64,000 bases of DNA from Micropterix aruncella (lineage: Eukaryota > Arthropoda > Insecta > Lepidoptera > Micropterigidae), in contig OX155963.1 of the NCBI GenBank assembly GCA_944548615.1, positions 32,705,415-32,769,414 of the forward strand, read 5' to 3'. The first letter of the stretch is position 1; each line of letters starts with the position of its first letter. Below the pieces are notes generated by a model. The model was not told the origin of the DNA. It did no database searches and saw only the letters and a list, made by a program, of their open reading frames with translations. Shown piece after piece: positions 20,283-29,359 of this stretch. The position numbers and the translations under genes were made by a program.

Positions 20283-21033
20283 TCCTACTATAATAATATT
20301 ATAAAGAGGTAAAGTTTGTAAGGTTGTAGGAAGTAATCTCTGGATCTACTGAACCGATTTGGAAAATTCTTTTGCCAATAGAAATCTACATTATTTGTGA
20401 GTGTCATAGGCTATATATTAATCCGAAAAATTAAAAAACTTTTTCGTGGTAGTCGGATTTGCAAAGTAAGTCGGAGAAAAAACGGTCGAACGAAAACGTT
20501 TCTAACTAACGCTGCCTTAACGATGAGAGATATATGATTAAGTTCTAGAGAAAAGTTGTAGAGCTTAATAATGCCTACAAAAAAGTAAGCGGCAGCATAT
20601 GTCTAACTTTTATATTTAAGTCACAAAAAGCAGCATTTTATATTAAAAAATAATTTAAATCGTTAGGTCATGTTTATTGGTCATATTAGGTATCAACAAT
20701 TATGAATTCTTATCAAAATAAGTAAATTTATCGTCTCAAGTGTTTAAAACAAAGACTTTTCCCTTTTACTGCATATAAATTCCCTTTTACTGCATAAATA
20801 GTTAAAGAGGTAATACACTCATGAATAAGACTTTCACAAGAAGACAGTCAAAAATAACGGTATTATAGTCAAATTGGCATGCAGATACATACATACATAT
20901 GCAGTAAAAATATAACCCTTCTTTTGGCAGTCAGGATATAAATCATGGCACTCAGTACTAACCGAACCACACTCATAATTTCATCATAGGTAAAAAGTTT
21001 TACCGCCCGACGAAGTGGGCACGGGTCATCTAG
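20283..21033 (+). mobile_element. non-autonomous Helitron-like element
   Basis: It starts with TCCTACTATAATAATATTA after an A and ends GCCCGACGAAGTGGGC, then a 9-base spacer, then CTAG before a T. The 5' TC, the short 3' stem-loop (GCCC/GGGC at 21005-21008 and 21017-21020) and the CTAG end between A and T are the classic Helitron signs. No Rep/helicase protein is present in its 751 bp. The start is shared with the reverse element at 50394-50612. No terminal repeats or target duplication are expected for this class. Confidence 0.65.
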
Positions 21034-21537
21034 TTTATTAAAAAATTGAATTAGAAATTATGAATACAAAAAAAATATTCGAAATATTAGAATAGTCATC
21101 AATAATTGTAAATTAAATATTATCAGTAATAATACATCCAGTCCCTCATTTTTAAAATAAAACTTTCTTTATGACCTGGTAACAAAGTGTAAAAGATAAT
21201 TTAAATTTCAAATCGGCATATGATTAATTGGGCTCATTGTTTTGGCGGCTTGCAGGAAATGATTAGGCAATAGTCGTGCGTGAGAGGAGTCACCTTGATC
21301 CGAGAAGAAGGTCGACGAATTGATTACTCGCGCTTTAATTTGTGCGCCTGATCGTGTGCGGAAGATCTAGTCGCATAATCATCGCATCATAATCTCTCGC
21401 TCTAACCAGACCGTATAATATCACACGTCTGCCGGTAGATCACTTTGATCGCGTCGAGGTGAAGATGTTTTTATGCGATGACTTGCTGTAGTATTGACTA
21501 TGTTTAGGCTATGTTTAATATATCTTTGTATTGTTTG
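21034..21537. other. no supported gene
   Basis: Contains CGATCGCGTCGAGG-like less A+T-rich parts near 21290-21460 but no recognisable protein or repeat. ATTGTTTG at its right end may be the left target duplication of the next element. Confidence 0.4.
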
Positions 21538-22249
21538 GGGAGCTAATGGGCTTGTTGCAGTTTGGCCACTAAGACCCAGTTGTATAGGGTCGGTCAAACG
21601 CACGGGTCCACACCCATCGCCGGATGGGTGTTGGCTGCCGCCGGGCCTTCACGCAGAAGGGAGAGCCAGGGTGGGACGCTGGCCTGCGGGCCACTCTCCC
21701 CTAGGAGTCAACCTTCGGGCGCTCCTGGGCGGTTTGCTTGCGGCGTCAGCCAATCGACTGTACACTCCGACTTACAGCCGGGGGAGTATGGGAACAGTAT
21801 TGGTTCCTATATAGCGAGGGTGGTTGTTAACCTTATGGCAACTGCTCTTGAAACGACCATCGGCTACCCGATCCTGGGTGAAAAATCCGAGCAAAGGATG
21901 CCGTGGTCCGCGATAGATTCGGTGTACACGGTATCACCGCTTCATAAGGGAAAAGACCGCGCAAGCGACCTCGATCCTGCAACCAGTCAGGAAGCAGGAG
22001 GTATCCTGAAGGTTAATTGCAGATGAAGATATCCTTCCAACCTGGTAGTCAGGGGGCGAGGCTGCCCGATGTTTACCTTTCCCGGCGGCTCGCTGTAAGG
22101 CGTTGGCCTCTGACGGGCAGGTGGCGTAACTAGACTGGGGAATGTTTTTCGTCTCTAGTCTTCTGCGCTCACCTCACAGGAGACGATCATTAAGGTTAAA
22201 ACCTCCTGAGGTGACGGGTTCGCCCGTTGTAGTTGAAACCTCTAGTTGG
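21538..22249 (+). mobile_element. SINE-like retroposon, copy B (full length)
   Basis: Starts GGGAGCTAATGGGC and ends GACGGGTTCGCCCGTTGTAG, then TTGAAACC. The block order is the same as in copy A. Upstream ATTGTTTG and downstream ATTGTTTAG could be an eroded target duplication. Frames of 106 and 154 codons across it are not conserved in other copies and are not genes. Confidence 0.7.
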
Positions 22250-22894
22250 ATTGTTTAGCATATTTTGTATTTCTTTTATTGCAAATGATTTAAAACATAT
22301 CGTTATACGAGTGAAATGTGTTTATATTTTATTATGAATGCTGTATATTTTTAATAAAATAATAATCATAATAAAATTTAAGCTGAAGCGTATCTATGTC
22401 GTAAGTTTTTGTTATATTGGACGATGATGATACGATGCTCAATCTAAAACAGCGAGGGTACTGGCAAGCCAGTAGGGCTCCCTGGTTACCATTTTTGGAA
22501 GGATTACTCCTTCCATTAGACTGGTAACCGTTCGATGTCACTCGCGCGAACTATATAGAATAGAATGAATTAGAAAAAAAACCCTAGAACCTATATATAA
22601 TAGAAAATAATAACTTTATTGTGCCATAAAAACAATATTCAATGAATATTACACTGCTTTTATAAAAAAACTACAATTTATGCACAAATGACGAATCTAG
22701 TATTTGCCTTTATTCCTGTATGCCTATATGCCTATATGGCATTTGGTATTTGCTTATATTTGCAAAAGTTTTTAAAAGGGGGGAATGTTAGCGACATATG
22801 TAGGATAAAACTGTTTAATTAAAAAATAAAACAAAGGTTTTGGTAAAATAATTAAAAATAATTCGTTTCGAGGATGTTAGATTTAAATTAGATA
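22250..22894. other. no supported gene
   Basis: A+T-rich. A stretch at 22597-22680 with AACTTTATTGTGCC could be the reversed tail of a LINE, without coding support. A small tandem TGCCTATA doublet lies near 22720-22738. Confidence 0.35.
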
Positions 22895-22996
22895 ATTTAT
22901 ATTAGATAATTTTTATTACATAATTTATATTACATAATTTATATTAAATGACTTATGTTAAATAATTTAAAGTAAATAATTTATATTAGATAATTT
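22895..22996. repeat. short-period tandem repeat, left part
   Basis: Repeated ATAATTTATATTAGAT-like units of about 15-16 bp. The array resumes at 23981-24070 after a LINE insertion; ATATTAGATAATTT at 22983-22996 and 23981-23994 is the likely target duplication. Confidence 0.75.
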
Positions 22997-23980
22997 ATTT
23001 ATTTATTTATTTAAGAATTAATTACTATGAAACATTGATTAGCTTATAAAAATAACAGGAACCGAATGGCAAAACCTTAACCTTTTGCTTATATGTTTCT
23101 GTCACCCAACTGGGACTAGCCCGTTCTAGGGTGGACAGGACTCTAATATTACAATCATGTTTGCTTGATTGCTTGCAAATGTACAAGTTTTAGTAAAAAG
23201 CTAATAACACTAAATTGCCCTAACATGTGATCTTCAAAATAAAAAAATAAAAATAATAATAATAATAATAACAAAATATTAAAAGATAATATAATAAATA
23301 AAATGCAATTCCATTATATAATCGACAATAAATATAATATAAACTTCGATAAAATAAAATAAATAAAGTTATATGTGAGAAAAGAAAGAAAGAGCCATTA
23401 ATATTTATTAATATAAAAATACCTAGTCTAAAAAGTATAAGTACCTCATTTTCAAAGTCAAATAATTTTTGGTAGTTAGTTCAATGTTAAAATATACTTA
23501 ACGTATATGTTTAAAAATATGTTAATAATTTGTGCACCTAAGTTTTATTATACTATTATTTCTAACATTTGATATATGGTTAGTCTGTCATGATTCGATA
23601 ACCATTTCTTTAATTTATTTTTTAATTCCCTAAATGTCAAATTCATTTTTATTTCCATATTGATCAGATTGTAAAATCTCGGCGCAATGAAAGAGTAATG
23701 TCTGTGTCCAAATGATGTTTTCCTTCTGGGTATTATTAAGCTATTTTCTAAAACTTGTCTCGTTGGTCGCCGGTTCTGAATTATTCCTAAATTTGAGTTA
23801 CTGTCCAAAAATAGCCTTAAGAGGGAAGTTTTTTGAAAAAGTTGCCTACAATCAAGAACTGTAGCTTCCTTATAAAGTTCATTAGTGGGATGGCGATATG
23901 GTCTACGTAGAATAATTTTTAATATAAATTTCTGCGCAACTTGCAATGGCTCTAGCAGGATTTTACCACATCCACCCCAT
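22997..23980 (-). mobile_element. CR1-like LINE 3' part in a tandem repeat
   Basis: Flanked by the 14-bp duplication ATATTAGATAATTT. The minus strand has C-terminal coding sequence, then a 3' UTR with GTCCACCCTAGAACGGGC and a (AAAT)n tail at 22997-23012. The 5' end is truncated at 23980. Confidence 0.8.
23548..23979 (-). pseudogene. LINE reverse transcriptase C-terminus (CR1-like)
   Basis: Open from the truncation point: GWGGCGKILLEPLQVAQKF, RRPYRHPTNELYKEATV, then SFGHRHYSFIAPRFYNL and a stop at 23548-23550. The blocks align with IIGWGG, KPYRYSTNQLYKDSN and FGQRHFNFIAPRMYN of the LINE at 42796-44495. There is no catalytic core, so it is a dead 5'-truncated copy. It differs much from the 44-kb copy, so it is an older or separate subfamily. 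Confidence 0.78.
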
Positions 23981-24070
23981 ATATTAGATAATTTGTATTA
24001 GATAATTTATATTAAATAATATATAATAAATAATTTATATTAAATAATAATTATTACATAATTTATATTA
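23981..24070. repeat. short-period tandem repeat, right part
   Basis: Continuation of the array of 22895-22996, with TATTAGATAATTT and TTATATTAAATAAT units. Confidence 0.7.
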
Positions 24071-24884
24071 ATTGAGAAATTATTATTGCTTTTAATTTAT
24101 AAATTAAAATTATATTACAAAATACATCATTTTGACAATTACACCCAACGAAAACCCAATCGATTTTATCTACAAATTTAACAAATCAGCTCCGAGTAAG
24201 GTATGTGGATTTAAGGATTTTGGGATAATTTTCGATCCAAAACTGCTGTATTGCAAATGCTACGAGCTCCACGGCACACTTTTCCGGCCATAAGGCCATT
24301 CGCCGCTAATATGGCCATTCGCCGACCCATTCGTCTTGGAAACCATTTTCAATGCAAATCAGAAATAGGCTTGAGTAAGTATCGGTATTATGGAATCCTT
24401 ATCGTTACAAGGATTCCAAGGATCTGTACTGCGTTCAGTACATATAATTTTTTTGAAAAAATACAAAAACTTTTCTCTGTGCGTTATGGGCTGCAGATCA
24501 GAGCGTCGATTTTTGTTATTGTAATGCAAATTGAATGAAGAATATGCATTTTCTTATGATAGGTGTTACCCAGAGTGTAAAACTAGGGACTTAAAATAAT
24601 TAATTGTGCTGTAATAATATGAAAGTTCAACACATAAATCCATGTCGTATTAGAATTATACACATTTAAAATCAGGATGATTTTGTGAAATATACTATTT
24701 AGTTATAATTTTTTTAAATATGGTTTACTATGTAGAACTAGATATACCATATATTAAAAGCTGAAGCCCTTATTTGAATCAACAATTCAAATAAAATTTA
24801 ACCGTAAAGCAAAAATCAATCAAGTCTAGTATTATAGCCAGAAATTAAAACCAAAATGTCATGAAAACAGAAAACACACAGAAC
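24071..24884. other. no supported gene
   Basis: A doublet TGGCCATTCGCCG / AGGCCATTCGCCG occurs at 24291-24321, and the inverted pair GGAATCCTT / AAGGATTCC near 24391 and 24409. The 95-codon frame at 24251 has no known homology. Confidence 0.4.
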
Positions 24885-24995
24885 ATCCCAAAGTCAAATT
24901 ATGGAATGACAGCGCCCCAGGCGCAAAATCATACCTGCCACTGAGTACCTATCTCTGTCTTCCTTATTACTGTGTTTTTTTCTTCCATAAACTTT
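24885..24995 (+). repeat. repeat pair flanking a LINE, left
   Basis: Aligns with 25800-25925: CAGGCGCAAAATCATACCTG against TAGGCGTTAAATCTTACCTG, then ACTGAxxxxCTATCT and TTCCATAAACTT. It is part of a short repeat I associate with moths; the pair either is one element opened by the LINE or two copies. Confidence 0.5.
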
Positions 24996-24999
24996 TATT

Positions 25000-25795
25000 T
25001 ATTTATTTATTTTATTTTAGTAATACATCTAGTAAACAATTAATGACATATTTGTAAGTAAGATATTAGCAAGAAATTGATGCGACATTATTTTTAATGC
25101 TTGACACAGTCGCCTAACTAGGCCTAGGCCTGGTCTAAGGCAGACTTTTAATGATTAGATATTAAGTGTGCACTGTCAACTTAAACTATATGTTAGTACT
25201 TATTTTTAACTCGACAAATATGAAACTATAAATATTTACGCGTATAAATATAGATACTCGTATACATTTATAGATAAAATATATATCCATATATGCACAC
25301 ATACACATACATATATGTATACGAAATTAATAATAAAACCAAAACAAAAATAAAAACTAAAATAATATGAATATATAAATCAATTACATATTGATATAAC
25401 GTTTACATACCTATAATAGTCATTTAAAATTATCATGGTAAAAACAAATACTAAATACTATCATTCAAAATACAACAGTCAGCATATTCCCTAAACCGTC
25501 CCTACCCACCTCCAACAACCAATCGGTTAGTGATTTTTTTTAAAGTGGATGTGTTTTCACTACTTTTAATTGCTTCGGGAAGATTGTTGTACATTCTAGG
25601 GCCAATGAACGTGAAATGGCGTTGGCCAAATGCTGTGTAAGTTCTTGGCACCCTCATATCACCAGTTTTTGTTGCTCTTGTCTTTCCAACTCGTTGTTGC
25701 TTATAAGGGGTCATTTTATTTTTAGTCTGTATTAGGGCCATGCGAATACAAAGCTGTCTTACATCCAAAACCTCGGACTGCTTAGATAACCCCAA
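25000..25795 (-). pseudogene. CR1-like LINE fragment with C-terminal frame
   Basis: The minus frame 25795-25502 reads SEVLDVRQLCIRMALIQTKN, RVGKTRATKTGDMRVPRTY and TAFGQRHFTFIGPRMYNNLP before a stop at 25502-25504. It aligns with LDPRLLYIKIALIHAKFK and TTFGQRHFNFIAPRMYNYLP of the LINE at 42796-44495. The 3' UTR goes left and holds GTCTGCCTTAGACCAGGC then CTAGTTAGGCGAC and ends in an AAATAAATAAATAAA tail near 25000. It is 5'-truncated and inactive. Confidence 0.78.
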
Positions 25796-25799
25796 CACA

Positions 25800-25925
25800 A
25801 AAGAATTCCAATGGCCTAGGCGTTAAATCTTACCTGACATCTGCACACTGATCGTCTATCTTTTATATCACACATATTGGCTGTTTCTCTTTTTTTTATC
25901 CATAAACTTATTTACCGCTTTGGCT
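25800..25925 (+). repeat. repeat pair flanking a LINE, right
   Basis: See 24885-24995. Contains TAGGCGTTAAATCTTACCTG, ACACTGATCGTCTATC and ATCCATAAACTTATT. Confidence 0.5.
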
Positions 25926-26759
25926 CTTGGGATAAGATAAAATTACTCACTCAGTATTATTCAGTTATTTTAATACTAATAAAACGATGTAAATTTGATG
26001 TATTTATTTAATAAAATATTTTGCAATTTCAACATTCATATTTTTCAGCCACAGCTTAGCTTAAATAAAATAAAATGTTACACATGAAATAAGCTTTCGT
26101 ATACGTACCAAAGCTTTAGAAATATTATACGCAAGTGGGTACGAAAAGACCCATTGTCTTTTGATATGTCATATATATACATTGTCATGATATGTCATAT
26201 ATATACATTGTCAGTTTGCAAAATCGGTGCACTTATTTTATGCGTATTTTTTCTTCCTTACTTTACATTTCTTTCGATCGTACTAACTTCTGCCTCGTAT
26301 TAACTTGTATTTAGCCTTGAATTATAAGTCGCCTAGCGAAATTTATCGTTTTCCATAATGTATCCAAACCACTTAAGTTTTTGTTTGTCCAAACCACAAA
26401 CTGTTTTTTTGTTAGAATAAGGATTTTCTTTGTAATTTGTATCTTGAATTACGGAAATAAATAAATAAATAAATAAATAAATAAACTTAAGTTCATTAAC
26501 AACACCATTAGTGCCTCTTCTGTGTATTTGATTTATTTGTAACAAGAACGACATTCAAAGGTGTCAAAGCGTTTGTGTGTATGCATAAAGGGCTCAAACG
26601 AATTCTCCCGTTCTCCAAATGCTACGCTGCAGGGCAGGCTTTAGGGTATATTAATACGATGAATATACGTTTTTAGGTTAATCGATGATGTTTATCAATC
26701 TTCTTCTAGTGGCGTAACCGATACCAGACATAGGCGACCTTAAGTGGGATTCTCAAATC
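25926..26759. other. no supported gene; simple repeat
   Basis: An (AAAT)n array lies at 26455-26485. A direct doublet TGTCATATATATACATTGTCA occurs near 26165 and 26190 (shared core of 19 bp). No protein is supported. Confidence 0.4.
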
Positions 26760-26912
26760 CCTGACACAAAATTTGTATATATAGTCTTCTACATTATAGA
26801 TTTTATCTATTAGTTTTTATACTAATATTTGTATTTTTCGTGCGGAACTGAATAATTGTAAAGCTTCATGTCACTACACCACAATCACAATAAAATAAAT
26901 TGAAATTGAAAT
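26760..26912 (+). repeat. probable LINE 3' end
   Basis: Ends CAATAAAATAAATTGAAATT then GAAAT, a tail type seen on insect LINEs. No coding part remains, and no second copy lies in this window. Confidence 0.35.
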
Positions 26913-27145
26913 AGCGCGGAAATTTAATGCCAGCTCAAATGTCTATGAAAACAATTTTCATGGCGATCGGTTGGGCGGTATAGAAGTTTATGTGCTGCTG
27001 CGCCATCTGGTGCCAAGTTACAATAAAGTTAATAGCGCGAAAATATTATACGTTATCGATGTCTGTGTATATTAATTTTCATGACGTTCGGTTGAGCGGT
27101 ATAGAAGTTGGTGTGCTGCAGCGCTGTCTAGTAGCGAGTTACAAT
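26907..27145 (+). repeat. tandem duplication of ~120 bp
   Basis: Two units: each has AATAGCGCG, TTTTCATG, CGATCGGTTGGGCGGTATAG or its variant CGTTCGGTTGAGCGGTATAG, AAGTT and AGTTACAATxAAG. The second ends near 27145 and a CAGTCAAACAGACAGATATA block follows. It resembles the tandem modules of insect interspersed repeats. Confidence 0.65.
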
Positions 27146-27244
27146 TAAGCGAATATTATGACAACCTTCTCTCTGATAAAATACATATAGGTATGTGCCA
27201 ACTTTCAAGGCGATCAGTCAAACAGACAGATATAAAAACATCCA

Positions 27245-27450
27245 TTTTTATTACACAACTGCCCAACAAAAAAGGAGTGCTACATGTGCAGGGTTCATCT
27301 ATGTATGTTTTCTGTTTCTTTATTCCAATATAACTTTTAAACGCTACCGATTTAGAAGTATGTGGTATTGTTAGAACCGTTATGTCATCATGAGTGTCAC
27401 TTTACGCCTTGACTGTCAAAATATCAAGTAAATAGTTGTCTAAATGTCCA
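27245..27450 (+). repeat. interspersed repeat, inverted relative of 40010-40790
   Basis: ACTGCCCAACAAAAAAGGAG, GGGTTCAT, TTTCTGTTTCTTTATTCC, AAACGCTACCGATTTAGAAG and ATGTCATCATGAGTGTCACT align with the reverse complement of both units at 40 kb. It has no coding. Confidence 0.6.
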
Positions 27451-28030
27451 AATCTCATCGCTACCACCAGGATATTTAATGTAGTTTTCAGCTTAGCATT
27501 TGTAATCGAAGACTGCGTTCGGTCGGCAGGTCTTAGCTAACTTTGATTGGTTAAGTTGGGTCGGAGTTGCAACGGACTCCTGATTGCATGCGTCGCCCGT
27601 GGCGTTCGGTACGAGACTACGCCATCCATTTGCAATCGGCAAACATCCAATTCATTCATTCATTCGGCAGCAATCAATGAGCATTCAACCGGGCGGGACG
27701 CTTTCGGCAAACCGTCTTATTAGTTGTTGGACAAGTCACATTGAGAACCGGTAATGAAGACGGTTCAGTACAGACCGTTCAGCTTAAGACATTGATTACA
27801 ATAGGTAGATGAATGGCAAATGCTATAATTATGGAAAAGTATGAAAATATAAATGGACTTGCTTTTACCCGCAGCTTCGTCTGTGTTAAAGAGAATTTTT
27901 GCCAGCGGTTTAATATTTACGATCGGAACCCTAAAAGATATAGCTTATTTAAAAAGTTAAATTGAGAGTTCACCCTTTAAGTGGATCCTCATTAATCATA
28001 AGGGAAAGCTTTACAATTAGAAGTCACAGA
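27451..28030. other. no supported gene
   Basis: The part 27500-27790 is less A+T-rich but without a recognised frame. CATTCATTCATTC lies near 27655. A TTACCCGCAGCTTCGTC block at 27867 hints at the Helitron-like family of 50394. Confidence 0.35.
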
Positions 28031-28740
28031 AGAAATATACAAATACCTTTCTCATTATTTTTAAAGTAGATTTTTTTAGCCGATTTACTTTTCTAGCTTA
28101 AAGATATATTTTTCCCTTTTTCTTGTGGAAAGTCCTTCTTTAGGAAAAGTCCTGAATATAATTTTAAGGCATTTATATGACAATATTTATTGCTTAATAC
28201 ATATTAATAACATTTTTAAATCAACGGTTATATATTTTTTCAAATTCCGATTATTTAATCTGCCAGAGTTAAATTCTGAAAAAAGTAACGCCATATACAT
28301 GTACCTACGTAACTCATTACGTAACAAAAGAGTATTTCTCCGAATTTCACTTTTTTAGCGTAACTGGTTATTGACATATCGATAATTTCGAAGAATCCCT
28401 AAATACCCATTACTGAATTTAAATAGCTCCTTTTCCCACTAAAATTTGCTTTTCTAGCTTAAATTAATATATTTTGCCCCTTTCCCCCGATTACTTCCTT
28501 TAGGAGTTGTTTGGGTAAAATCTTCAATATATTTTTTTAAGTATTTAAATGGGGAACATGTAACAATTAAAACCGATCTGATATTTCATCGAGCTTAAGA
28601 TATAATATGAAAACCGTAAAGCCAAATTTTATATTTTTCCATTTATTAACTCCCGATTATTCCCTTCTTGGGTTCACTTTGAAAACTGTCATATACGTAT
28701 CTCATTATTTTAATATTAGATTATTTTTCCTAAACGTACA
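28031..28740 (+). repeat. degenerate long-period repeat modules
   Basis: Three loosely similar modules each contain CTCATTATTTT or a variant, TTTTCTAGCTTAAA, a C-rich CCCxxTTxxTT segment and a CTTCTTTAGG/CCTTTAGGAG/CTTCTTGGGT segment. Frames here are A+T-rich noise. It looks like an old interspersed repeat with tandem modules. Confidence 0.4.
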
Positions 28741-28766
28741 CCTTTATAGCTTTAGTCCATAAGACC

Positions 28767-29357
28767 TATGTGTTAGGTTCGGCCAAACACACATCCGGTA
28801 GCCTCCACGCAAAAGTGCGAGGTAGGAAGAGTCCTACCAGACCAGATCTACTGCCCGCAGGTTAGAGGGCCTGCGATTAAGTTCCACTAAGAATCACCCT
28901 TCGGGCGCTCCTGGACGGTTAGCGCACCATGCGGCGTCAGACAATCGATTGTGCATTCTAATTGATAGCCGGGGAGTGTGGAAACGTTTTTTTTTCTATA
29001 GAACGGGGGTAGAGTGGTTAACCTTACTGCAACTGCTGTTGAAACGATCAATCGGCTACCCGATGCGGGAAGAAGAGCCGAGCAAAGGATGCAGTGGTCC
29101 GCGATAGCTTCCGTAGACACCGAATCACCGCTACGTCAGGGAGAGGTCTGCGCAAGAGACCTCGAACCTGTAACCAGTCAGGAGGTCGGAGAAATCTGGC
29201 CGTAATGGTAGCGAGGGCGCTTGGTCTGCCCGAAGTGTTGGTCTCTCGTGGGATAGTTGGCGGAGCTAGATAGTGGATTGTCATTGTCTGTCATCTACGC
29301 CCATCCCACGGCTGAAAACACGATCACATATAGTTATACCAGCCTGTGGTGACCGGT
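28767..29357 (+). mobile_element. SINE-like retroposon, copy 1 (left part, host of nested insertions)
   Basis: Starts AAGACCTATGTG (missing about 35 bases at the 5' end) and follows the family block order to CCTGTGGTGACCGGT at 29343-29357. There the R1-like LINE is inserted. The missing 3' end of this copy, TCGCTCGTTGTAGTCGACAC, is found 3.4 kb away at 32731-32752. It is more diverged than copy 32067-32717, which agrees with its being the older host. Confidence 0.75.
29345..29357. repeat. insertion target copy 1
   Basis: TGTGGTGACCGGT; same at 32054-32066 and 32718-32730. The first pair brackets the R1-like LINE, the second pair the SINE-like copy. Confidence 0.85.
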
Positions 29358-29359
29358 GA

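Noticed and set aside
21562..22026. 154-codon frame in SINE-like copy B
   Set aside because: Not kept in the other seven copies, so not a gene.
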